Shown: piece after piece, positions 50,878 through 58,871 of the stretch
Numbering within the stretch: position 1 is the stretch's first letter
Layout: every line of letters begins with the position of its first letter
Assembly: GCF_001956295.1 (NCBI RefSeq)
Contig: NZ_MRTD01000013.1
Coordinates: 124,001-188,000 of the forward strand
DNA: 64,000 bases
Source of the DNA: Paenibacillus sp. FSL A5-0031
GTDB taxonomy: Bacteria; Bacillota; Bacilli; Paenibacillales; Paenibacillaceae
Reading direction: 5' to 3'
Program-made: the position numbers and the translations under genes
Notes under the pieces: generated by a model
Database searches by the model: none
Told to the model about the DNA's origin: nothing
What the model saw: only the letters and a program-made list of their open reading frames with translations

Positions 50878-51539
50878 TCGCTTGCTCCTTCATCGCTATC
50901 TACGCCTTTGGATTCCTCCAAATAGCTGTATAACGTAAATTTTGAAATGCTCAAATAGCTGCAAACCTTCTCGCCTGACTTTTTAATGAGAAAAGCACCC
51001 TTTTGATCAAGCAATTGAATGATTTTAATTTTATCTTCTTTGGTCATGGCAGCTGGCGGCTTGCCAATCGTGACCTGCGCTTCCTGTATGAGCGTATCAA
51101 GCAGGTCGTTTACATTGCTGACAAACGATTCTCGAACCGGCTGTAGTCCGCTCGCTGTCAGCGATTGAAGCGTTTTCTCGGCAACCATCAGATCGGTAAT
51201 GTCGAAGTTGATGCAGAGCGCTCCAATGATGGTGCCGGCGTTATTTTTTACATACATGGAGGTCGAACGGAGAATACGTCCATCCTTCGTCTGGGTAACA
51301 TAATTATGGCGGTTATCACCCTCGGAGGTGCCTCTCATAATTTCCAGTCCAAGATTCGTGCCGGGATCTCCTACATTTCTTCCGGTGACGTGGCCGTTCT
51401 CGATGACAACAATGGTGCTGTCTACGGGCTTTGACCAGTCATGCACAACGACCTCGCAATTGTCTCCAAACTGCGCGGTTATACCTTTGGCCATCTCCGT
51501 CAAAAATAGTAATTCTTGAGATATTGATTCCACTTGCAT
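50874..51539 (-). CDS. DauR/YheO-type transcription regulator
   Basis: A 221-residue regulator: YheO PAS-like domain (about 5-125: GITAQFGDNCEVVVHDWSKP, RILRSTSMYVKNNAGTIIGA, LCINFDITDLM) and a C-terminal helix-turn-helix (about 160-210: LLDQKGAFLIKKSGEKVCSY, LSISKFTLYSYLEE). This is the DauR family, whose founding member controls D-arginine catabolism. It is first in the operon with the D-amino-acid enzymes and likely senses a D-amino acid or derived compound. Confidence 0.9.
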   Translation of the reverse strand: MQVESISQELLFLTEMAKGITAQFGDNCEVVVHDWSKPVDSTIVVIENGHVTGRNVGDPGTNLGLEIMRGTSEGDNRHNYVTQTKDGRILRSTSMYVKNNAGTIIGALCINFDITDLMVAEKTLQSLTASGLQPVRESFVSNVNDLLDTLIQEAQVTIGKPPAAMTKEDKIKIIQLLDQKGAFLIKKSGEKVCSYLSISKFTLYSYLEESKGVDSDEGASE

Positions 51540-51689
51540 TCACTCTCCACTTTCTTAAAGCCTCATTGCCCACATGGTACTACGACTTACTCGAAAAATC
51601 AAACAAAAAATCTGTTAACCTAAAAAAAAGTGTGATAGGATGTTTTTAAACTTTTTATTGATACGAGAAAAGGAGAGTGGGGATGAGAG

Positions 51690-53462
51690 ATGCGCTGGAT
51701 TAGTAGCTCATTAAAGCGTAAGTTATCCTTTTTGCTGCTGCTATCGGTTCTCATTCCGCTGCTCGCGCTGGGCTTATTTGCCTACAACATGGCAGCGACA
51801 GCTACGGAAGAGAAGGCAAAGCAATCGGGCAAGAGCCTATTGCGTCAGACGGGTACGAATCTCGAATTTATCGTTCAAGATATCGAGAATATGTCCTTAT
51901 TTTTGATTGGGCAAAAGGATGTACAGCAATATTTGAGCAGTTCAGGAGAAAATGCGGTTAAACAAACGCAAATGATTGAGTTTCTATCTAATCTGGTGTT
52001 CTCCAAATCGTATATTTCGGACATCACGATTTATCCGCAAAGCCAGTCGCATCCCGTTTCAAATACAACGATTTTTGAGACGGAATTATCCGAGCTGACT
52101 GGAGAAGATATTGAGCATTATCAATCTAGTACAAAATGGTGGACGAGCCGCTACGAGACGGATACAGCAGCTGGGGTGAAGCAGGTGATCTCACTCGTCA
52201 GGCCGATTCGCAGTCTGAACAGCTTCAAACAAATTGGAACGTTAGTCATAAGCCTTAACGAGGAAGCTGTTTCCAAGCTGATGAATCAGGCGGGCATTTC
52301 AGCGGGGGGCTATGTTGTTTTGTCCAATGAGAAGGGACAAATCTTGTCCGGCAGTGATCAAAGCAGGTCAATGATGACAATGGAAGCTCTGCTGCCAGGC
52401 TTGACGATAAGAGGAAATGCAGGAACGCTCAACTACGGCCATGGTGAAAGTAAACAGACCATACTCTATGACACGGTTGCTGATGTAGGCTGGCGGCTGA
52501 CGGGCGTCATGCCCTTCACAGAATACAAAGCTCAAAATAATTATGTCCTGCAGCTGATGGCGATCGTCATTATTTTTTCGGTGCTGCTCGTGGCTGTGCT
52601 CGTTCTTTATTTCGTTCAACGAGTGACCAATCCGCTTATTATGCTGACGCAGTTTCTAAAGCACTCGAACCCGGAAGAGCCGATGCAAACGTATCCTGTG
52701 GAAACGATGGATGAGGTTGGACAGCTTGTGCGAAGCTACAATAAGCTAAGCGAGCGAATTGAAGGCTTGACGGAGCAGGTAAAGCTGGAGGAATCATCAA
52801 AAAAAGAAGCGGATATGCATGCGCTGCAAGCGCAAATCAATCCTCATTTCTTGTACAATACTCTATCCTCTATCCACTGGATGGCGCTCATGAATCAAGA
52901 TGAGAAGACGGCCGATATGGTAGGCAGCTTAAGTGATTTTATGCGATTCAGCTTAAACAATGGCGAGGAGTTTTGCTCGGTTGAGCAGGAGGTGGCGCAT
53001 GCCGGCCATTATGCCAATATTCAGTCGATCCGCTTCCCGGACAAGTTTGAGCTTATCGTTCAGGTCGATCAGGAACTAATGGACTTAACGATGCTGAAGC
53101 TTCTGCTGCAGCCTTTAATTGAGAATGCACTTATTCATGGGATTCAGAAGAAAGCTGAAGCTGGATTGATCAAAGTAACCGCACATATGCAGGGATTGTT
53201 TATGTCCTTTGCTGTAGAAGATACAGGTGTTGGCATCGACTCGGTTAAGCTGGCTGCTATATATAAGGAGCTCCATGGACCGGATGATCGCAAAAAAGAA
53301 CGTGATCGCCTAGAACGCGGCAGCTATGGACTTCGCAACGTCCATAAGCGGCTGCAGCTGCATTACGGGGCAGAAGCAGGCTTGCGCATTGAAAGCTTGG
53401 ACGGAATAGGGACACGCGTGTCCTTCTCGATTCCGATGTTACACGAAGGAGGCAAAGCCTAA
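51690..53462 (+). CDS. Sensor histidine kinase, YesM family
   Basis: A 590-residue membrane kinase: transmembrane span near residues 12-35, an extracellular Cache-like sensor to about 280, second span about 285-312, HAMP domain (about 312-365), His_kinase domain with phospho-acceptor H386 in QINPHFLYNTLSS, and HATPase_c (LIENALIHG, VEDTGVGID, SYGLRNVHKRLQLHYG). ATG 51690 is used; the ATG at 51683 is out of frame and hits a stop at once. It overlaps the regulator gene by one base and probably senses the sugar taken up by the transporter downstream. Confidence 0.94.
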   Translation: MRWISSSLKRKLSFLLLLSVLIPLLALGLFAYNMAATATEEKAKQSGKSLLRQTGTNLEFIVQDIENMSLFLIGQKDVQQYLSSSGENAVKQTQMIEFLSNLVFSKSYISDITIYPQSQSHPVSNTTIFETELSELTGEDIEHYQSSTKWWTSRYETDTAAGVKQVISLVRPIRSLNSFKQIGTLVISLNEEAVSKLMNQAGISAGGYVVLSNEKGQILSGSDQSRSMMTMEALLPGLTIRGNAGTLNYGHGESKQTILYDTVADVGWRLTGVMPFTEYKAQNNYVLQLMAIVIIFSVLLVAVLVLYFVQRVTNPLIMLTQFLKHSNPEEPMQTYPVETMDEVGQLVRSYNKLSERIEGLTEQVKLEESSKKEADMHALQAQINPHFLYNTLSSIHWMALMNQDEKTADMVGSLSDFMRFSLNNGEEFCSVEQEVAHAGHYANIQSIRFPDKFELIVQVDQELMDLTMLKLLLQPLIENALIHGIQKKAEAGLIKVTAHMQGLFMSFAVEDTGVGIDSVKLAAIYKELHGPDDRKKERDRLERGSYGLRNVHKRLQLHYGAEAGLRIESLDGIGTRVSFSIPMLHEGGKA

Positions 53463-55000
53463 TGAAGCTGTTAATCGTAGATGATGAGGTCATTATTCGA
53501 ACAGGTCTGAGCACCGTTATAAAATGGGCAGAACTTGGCTATGAGCTGCTGCAGCCGGCAGCATCCGCCGAGGAGGCGCTTGCTCGTCTGGAATTGGAGC
53601 AGCCGGAAATTGTATTGACGGATATTCAAATGACGGGACGCAGCGGACTAGAGCTTGCGGGGGATGTCAGGAGACTGCTGCCTGATAGCGAGGTTATTAT
53701 TTTGACAGGCTATGATCAATTTTCCTATGCCCAGCAGGCGATTCGAGAAGGAGCAGGAGATTATTTGCTCAAAACGAGTCGTCCGGATGAAATCATCCGA
53801 GCGGTAAATGGAGCGAAGATGCGAATTCTGCAAAAGTGGGAGGCACTAAAGAAAGACCAGCTTCGCGATAGATTGCTTGAGAGGCTGATTGCGGATACGG
53901 AAATTGACAATCATTCCGCAGAGAAAGCGGCGAAGCTTCTGCCGAAGCTGCGATTGAACGAATCATATTTTTATCAAACGGTAATTGTCTCGGCGGAAGG
54001 CTGGGGAAATGAAGCGGGACACGGCTATTTATTGCTTTTTGCCGTGCACAATATGATAAGTGAGCTGATAGATGGAGAAGCTCTTTTGCGTAAAGATAGT
54101 CTCGTCATTCTTCTTAGGCATGAAAGCATGCGAGTAGATCAATCACAGCTCGCTAGATTGATGGAGCGGGTAACAAGGAAACTGAAATGCAAATTGTTCG
54201 GGGCAACAGGCACGGTTGTTTCAGATTGGCATAAGCTTCAGGATTCGTACACGGAGGCTTCTTATGCCTTTTTGTTCAAAGGAATTATTGGCCAAGAAGG
54301 ACTGCTTGCATACGAGGATATAAAGGGACGCCGAGGCGGACGTACCGTCTGCTCGCAAGAGGAAGAAGGACAGCTCACTGCGTTATTCCAGAATGGATCG
54401 GACACGCAGCTTTACCAATGGGTTCAAGAGCTCATCGAACTCCAGCTTAAAGATGGAGATACGACGCCGGATTCCTTGCAGAAGTTTCTTCAATCCGTCC
54501 AAATTTCTGCTCACCGCTGGGTCGAGCGAGTCATTGCCTCTTTTGGAGAATCTGCTGCCCTCTCCAAAGAGAAGTTTGTTAACAGCATTTCCCCCTCGCC
54601 AATCACTGATAACGGAGTTGGATTGCTGTATGAGCAGCTTCACCAATTGATGATGCTGTATCGTGAGACGATCGGGCAGGAAGGCATACCTTACATTAAG
54701 CGTTCGATTGCCTATATTCATGATCATTTGGACAAAGAGCTCACATTGCAGCAGGTTGCCAAGCATGTTCATTTGAATCCAAACCACTTCAGCGAGGTAT
54801 TCAAGCGTGAGACGGGCCATACCTACATTGAATTTGTAACTCGCATGAGAGTGGAGCGCGCCAAGCGGCTTTTGGATGAATCACCGATAAAGGTGAGTGA
54901 GGTTGCAAGCCGCGTAGGCTATACGGATATGAAATATTTTAGCCAATTGTTTAAACGGTTTACGGGTTTTACACCTTCGGAATACCGGACGAGAAGCTGA
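53462..55000 (+). CDS. Response regulator, YesN/AraC type
   Basis: A 512-residue regulator with receiver domain (VDDEVIIRTG, D54 in IVLTDIQMTG, K in LLKTSRP) and C-terminal AraC helix-turn-helix (about 410-512: HLDKELTLQQVAKHVHLNPN, VGYTDMKYFSQLFKRFTGFT). It is translated from the kinase stop (TAATG). It should activate the binding-protein gene 97 bases downstream; TATACT at 55057-55062 there has no good -35, which fits activation. Confidence 0.94.
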   Translation: MKLLIVDDEVIIRTGLSTVIKWAELGYELLQPAASAEEALARLELEQPEIVLTDIQMTGRSGLELAGDVRRLLPDSEVIILTGYDQFSYAQQAIREGAGDYLLKTSRPDEIIRAVNGAKMRILQKWEALKKDQLRDRLLERLIADTEIDNHSAEKAAKLLPKLRLNESYFYQTVIVSAEGWGNEAGHGYLLLFAVHNMISELIDGEALLRKDSLVILLRHESMRVDQSQLARLMERVTRKLKCKLFGATGTVVSDWHKLQDSYTEASYAFLFKGIIGQEGLLAYEDIKGRRGGRTVCSQEEEGQLTALFQNGSDTQLYQWVQELIELQLKDGDTTPDSLQKFLQSVQISAHRWVERVIASFGESAALSKEKFVNSISPSPITDNGVGLLYEQLHQLMMLYRETIGQEGIPYIKRSIAYIHDHLDKELTLQQVAKHVHLNPNHFSEVFKRETGHTYIEFVTRMRVERAKRLLDESPIKVSEVASRVGYTDMKYFSQLFKRFTGFTPSEYRTRS

Positions 55001-55097
55001 AGTTTATCTACCCTACTCCTGAGTTCTGTCCCCTGCCCATGTCGCCTATGATTCCCTATACTCGGAGGTAAGACAAATATCAAGGAGGAAACATGAC

Positions 55098-56426
55098 ATG
55101 AAGAAGACACTAACAATTGCAATTATGGTCACTCTAATGATTTCTATCTTGGCAGCGTGCGGCGGAACAAACAATAACGGCAAAAAAAATGAGGACGGCA
55201 GTGAGCCGGCAGCTGAGAAAGTGAAGCTAAGCCTATGGCATAACTTTACCGGTGACGATCTTAGAGCGCAAACGATGCGTTCGATAATTCAGCAGTTCCA
55301 GACCGATCATCCGAACATTACGCTCGATATTCAAGCGATCCCGCCAGACGGCTATAAGACTCGTCTAAAAACGGTCGCTGCGGCAGATGAAATGCCGGAT
55401 GTATTTATTTTATCCAATGGCTCTATGACACAGGAATTTTCAGCAGGCAAACTTATTCAGCCGGTAAATGAGCTGATTGACAGCCACAAAGAATGGAAAG
55501 AAGGTTTCATGCCTAATTCCTTCGACGCTTTCACAGTAGATGGCAACATCTATAGCGCTCCAATGGGCTTGTCGCCAACATCGATTCTATACTACAACAA
55601 AACGATTCTTGAAGAAAACGGCCTTACTGTTCCAAAAACATGGGATGAGCTGTTGAATGCAATTAACGTACTGAAAGGCAAAAATATTACACCAATCGCT
55701 CTAGGAAATAAAGCGGCTTGGCTCGCACAATCCAGTATTTTCAGCTCATTGGCTGACCGCGTAACAGGTACGGAATGGTTCTTGAAAGCAGCAAGCCAGG
55801 ATGGTGCGGCATTTACGGATCCTGAATTTGTACAGGCATTAACTTACATGCAGCAGCTAGGTACGGCAGGTGCATTCCAAGACGGATTTAACGCAATCGA
55901 CAACACGCAAATGGAGCAAATGTTCGCGCAAGGCAAAGCTGCGATGATGATTGACGGCGGCTGGGCATTGTCGAATCTAGCCTCCAACGCTTCAGAAGAT
56001 GCACTTAAAGCAATGGGTGCAACGGTTCTTCCATCCATTCCTGGTGGAAAAGGCGATCCTAATTCTCTATCTGGTGTCGTAGGTGTCGGCATGGGTCTAG
56101 GCAAGGATGCGATTGGTCCGAAAAAGGATGCAGCATTTGAACTTATTTATGCGATGTCGGGACCAGAAGCGCAAAAGCGTACGCTTGAGAGCAATCAGCT
56201 TGTCAGCTACAAAGTAGAGCTGGATAAGAGCAAAGTTTCTCCAATCTTTAGTGAAGTGTATGAGCTTGTGAACAGTGTGAAGATGACGCCGGTGTATGAT
56301 GGCAAGCTGACTTCTGCAGGAGCTGAGGCCGTGAATAATGGACTACAGGAGCTGTTGATGGGCGGCAAACCGGAAGACATCGCGAAAAAAATCCAAGAGG
56401 CGCAAGCGAAAGCGCTAGGAAAGTAA
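55098..56426 (+). CDS. Extracellular sugar-binding lipoprotein (CUT1)
   Basis: A 442-residue binding protein: lipoprotein signal with lipobox LAACGG, then a family-1 sugar-binding fold (KLSLWHNFTGDDLRAQTMRS, PMGLSPTSILYYNKTILEEN, AAMMIDGGWALSNLASNASE). It captures an oligosaccharide or sugar outside the cell; which one is not shown. Good AAGGAGG site. The permease genes lie 348 bases further on, behind an unusual set of hairpins. Confidence 0.93.
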   Translation: MKKTLTIAIMVTLMISILAACGGTNNNGKKNEDGSEPAAEKVKLSLWHNFTGDDLRAQTMRSIIQQFQTDHPNITLDIQAIPPDGYKTRLKTVAAADEMPDVFILSNGSMTQEFSAGKLIQPVNELIDSHKEWKEGFMPNSFDAFTVDGNIYSAPMGLSPTSILYYNKTILEENGLTVPKTWDELLNAINVLKGKNITPIALGNKAAWLAQSSIFSSLADRVTGTEWFLKAASQDGAAFTDPEFVQALTYMQQLGTAGAFQDGFNAIDNTQMEQMFAQGKAAMMIDGGWALSNLASNASEDALKAMGATVLPSIPGGKGDPNSLSGVVGVGMGLGKDAIGPKKDAAFELIYAMSGPEAQKRTLESNQLVSYKVELDKSKVSPIFSEVYELVNSVKMTPVYDGKLTSAGAEAVNNGLQELLMGGKPEDIAKKIQEAQAKALGK

Positions 56427-56459
56427 CATAGCTGCTCGGTAGTTAGGTTATTGGGTACA

Positions 56460-56564
56460 GGGAATTTCCTGATCGCATGAAGATCTGCAAGCTGAAGTCC
56501 TTTACAGCAAGCACAACTGGAAGCTGCTGAAAGGATTGCATGCCGAAGCTGTCAGGAAATCCCC
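56460..56564 (+). repeat. Long imperfect hairpin element
   Basis: GGGAATTTCCTGA (56460-56472) pairs with TCAGGAAATCCC (56552-56563), one bulge, and inside it TCCTTTACAGCAAGC pairs with GCTGCTGAAAGGA. The element spans about 105 bases right after the binding-protein stop. It has no T-run. It may be a folded mRNA end protector or a remnant of a small mobile repeat. Confidence 0.6.
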
Positions 56565-56580
56565 GTTCTCTTACTAGCAT

Positions 56581-56760
56581 TACGAAGCAGGTTTGCTGCG
56601 CAAACCTTGGCTCATGCTTACGAAGTAGGTTTGCTGCGCAAACCTTGGCTTACGCTTACGAAGTAGGTTTGCTGCGCAAACCTTGGCTTATGCTTACGAA
56701 GTAGGTTTGCTGCGCAAACCTTGGCTTACGCTTACGAAGTAGGTTTGCTGCGCAAACCTT
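56581..56760 (+). repeat. Five tandem hairpin repeats, 38-bp period
   Basis: Units start at 56581, 56619, 56657, 56695 and 56733 (the last incomplete). Each holds the perfect inverted repeat AGGTTTGC-TGC-GCAAACCT, and units differ by one to three bases. The last hairpin ends 1-2 bases before the AGGAGG site of the permease gene, so it could touch its translation. The array explains the 348-base gap within this operon. Confidence 0.9.
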
Positions 56761-56774
56761 TAGGAGGGACGATT

Positions 56775-57647
56775 ATGTCATCATCTTTACGCATCAGAGG
56801 CTTTATCGCTATCGGACTTCTTCCGGCGCTTGCGCTTTTCATCTTTTTCGTTATCGTACCGATACTATGGTCATCTTATTATGGCTTTTTTGATTGGAAA
56901 GGCATTGGGGAGATGCGGTTTATCGGACTGGATAACTATAAAGAGGTTATTCAAGACCGGTTGTTCTGGCATTCGTTCAAAAACAATCTGCTCATTGTTG
57001 CTGCGTCTGTTTTCGGTCAGGTGCCGATTGCACTGGTTTTGTCCTTAGTACTGCTCAAAAACGGCTGGTTCCAAAAGTTTATCCGAGCTTCCATCTTTAT
57101 GCCAATGGTGCTCTCTTCCGTTGTAGTCGGTATCATTTGGGGATATATTTATCATCCGCAAATTGGTGTACTGAACTTTTTGCTCGATACTTTGGGATTA
57201 AGCAGTTGGAAACAGCAGTGGTTGTCTGACCCATCGATATCGATGTATGCCATCATGGTTCCAATCATTTGGTTGAATGTCGGTCCCTATCTCATTATGT
57301 TTATTGCCGCTTTGCAAAATATTCCGAGTGAAATTGATGATGCAGCGCAGATTGACGGCGCAAAAGGCTCTCGCAAGCTGTTCTCGATCAAGCTTCCGAT
57401 GATTTGGGATACGATTAAAGTAGCGGTGGTGCTCTGTATATCCGGCAGCCTTAAAGCATTCGATCTTATTTATGTCATGACAGGCGGCGGACCGGCGAAT
57501 TCGACGGAGCTGCTCGCATCGTACATGTACAATAATACATTTTCGATCTATCGCTTCGGTTATGGCAGCGCAGTATCCACCATGATCATCATCATCAGCT
57601 TGGTTCTCGTAGCGGGAAGCCAATATCTAATGAAATCAAAAAAATAA
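56775..57647 (+). CDS. Sugar ABC transporter permease (MalF-like)
   Basis: A 290-residue CUT1 permease with six hydrophobic spans and EAA loop DDAAQIDGAKGSRKLFSIKL. It ends IIISLVLVAGSQYLMKSKK. ATG 56775 with AGGAGGG is the real start; the frame runs upstream into the repeat array without a ribosome site. It acts with the next gene and the binding protein at 55098; the ATPase must come from elsewhere in the genome. Confidence 0.93.
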   Translation: MSSSLRIRGFIAIGLLPALALFIFFVIVPILWSSYYGFFDWKGIGEMRFIGLDNYKEVIQDRLFWHSFKNNLLIVAASVFGQVPIALVLSLVLLKNGWFQKFIRASIFMPMVLSSVVVGIIWGYIYHPQIGVLNFLLDTLGLSSWKQQWLSDPSISMYAIMVPIIWLNVGPYLIMFIAALQNIPSEIDDAAQIDGAKGSRKLFSIKLPMIWDTIKVAVVLCISGSLKAFDLIYVMTGGGPANSTELLASYMYNNTFSIYRFGYGSAVSTMIIIISLVLVAGSQYLMKSKK

Positions 57648-57665
57648 TGGAGGGGGACTCACAGT

Positions 57666-58547
57666 ATGACTACGCCATCAATTAGCGCTTCACACTCAGC
57701 CTCCTCCGCAAGTTTAGGAACAGGGCTGCGCAAGCTGAGAGGAAGCTTGCAATCCATTGGTCTTACCGTATACGCCTTAGTCACGCTTTATCCGCTCATT
57801 TGGCTGTTTATTAGCGCCTTTAAAACAAATGAAGAATTTTACTCGCGTCCATTCGGTCTGCCGGACATTTGGAATTGGAGCAACTTCACTCGTGCTTGGG
57901 AAGTTGCAGATATGGGCACTGCGTTCATGAACTCGGCCATTGTTACTTTAACTGCGCTTGTCATTACGCTTGTAATGGGTGCATTAAGCGCGTATGTGAT
58001 CTCACGCTTTCAGTTTAGAGGCAAGCTGCTCGTAATGGGCATTTTTATGCTCGGCATGCTCATCCCTATTCACAGCACACTCGTTCCGCTGTTCATATTA
58101 ATGAACAAGATCGATATTTTGAATACTTATGCGGCATTGATTTTGCCTTATACAGCGTTCGAGATGCCGATTGCGATCTTTGTCTGTGTGGCTTATATGA
58201 ATACCTTTCCGAAAGAAATTGAAGAGGCTGCGATGATTGACGGGTCTGGCTATTGGGGAATTTTCCTGCGCATGATGCTTCCATTGTCCCTTCCGGCTCT
58301 AGCGACAGTTGGAATCCTAGCCTTCTTGAGATATTGGAATGATTTCTCCTTCGCTCTCGTCTTTATTAGTGACCCTGGCTTAAAGACGCTGCCGCTCAGT
58401 CTATCCATATTTGCAACAGGTTACTCCACAGACTATAAGCTTACGATGGCAGCGATGGCACTTGCTGTTATTCCAACGATCATTGCTTATCTGGCATTTC
58501 AGGAGCAGGTCATGAAAGGGATGACAGCTGGAGCAGTTAAAGGTTAG
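57666..58547 (+). CDS. Sugar ABC transporter permease (MalG-like)
   Basis: A 293-residue CUT1 permease: six spans, EAA loop EEAAMIDGSGYWGIFLRMML, and a C-terminal FQEQVMKGMTAGAVKG typical of the MalG group. It lies 18 bases after its partner with a GGAGGGG site. It is the last gene of the operon, followed by a terminator. Confidence 0.94.
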   Translation: MTTPSISASHSASSASLGTGLRKLRGSLQSIGLTVYALVTLYPLIWLFISAFKTNEEFYSRPFGLPDIWNWSNFTRAWEVADMGTAFMNSAIVTLTALVITLVMGALSAYVISRFQFRGKLLVMGIFMLGMLIPIHSTLVPLFILMNKIDILNTYAALILPYTAFEMPIAIFVCVAYMNTFPKEIEEAAMIDGSGYWGIFLRMMLPLSLPALATVGILAFLRYWNDFSFALVFISDPGLKTLPLSLSIFATGYSTDYKLTMAAMALAVIPTIIAYLAFQEQVMKGMTAGAVKG

Positions 58548-58566
58548 TTAGAGGATAATAAACAAA

Positions 58567-58603
58567 AAAACGGTATCATCCCGCTGGGGAGGATGCCGTT
58601 TTT
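58567..58603 (+). terminator. Rho-independent terminator
   Basis: AACGGTATCATCC pairs with GGAGGATGCCGTT, with one G-U and one mismatch, followed by seven T. It ends the second sugar operon. Confidence 0.85.
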
Positions 58604-58871
58604 TTCTGATTTTATCATTAGATTTAGCAGAGGCAGATGATCGTGAATACCTAATGGAGCTTCAAAAAAGTACGGCGCCATTCGTTTGAGTTTATTGCTT
58701 ATATGGGATAAACAGACTACGGATCGACGCCAAAATGCGCGTGGATACTGGATTTTTCGACTTTATTTGCGCAAAACTAACTTTAGTTGGTGTTTTTTTA
58801 AAAGTCTAGCATTTATGCTAAAGCCCGTATGCAACTATAACTTATTCATGATTTGGGAGTGAACTATTCGT
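58604..58871. other. Gene-free stretch before the surface protein
   Basis: No gene, RNA or repeat family could be supported here. It contains a near-palindrome AACTAACTTTAGTT (about 58776) followed by a T-rich run, and a weak AGT/GGGAGTG ribosome site just before the next start. A promoter must lie here, but I found no convincing hexamer pair. Confidence 0.4.

Noticed and set aside
56581..56760. 38-bp repeats as a CRISPR array
   Set aside because: The units are continuous with no unique spacers and contain a strong hairpin; no cas genes are present.
58604..58690. Open stretch DLAEADDREYLMELQKS after the sugar operon
   Set aside because: About 25 codons without a start or ribosome site; too short to support a gene remnant.
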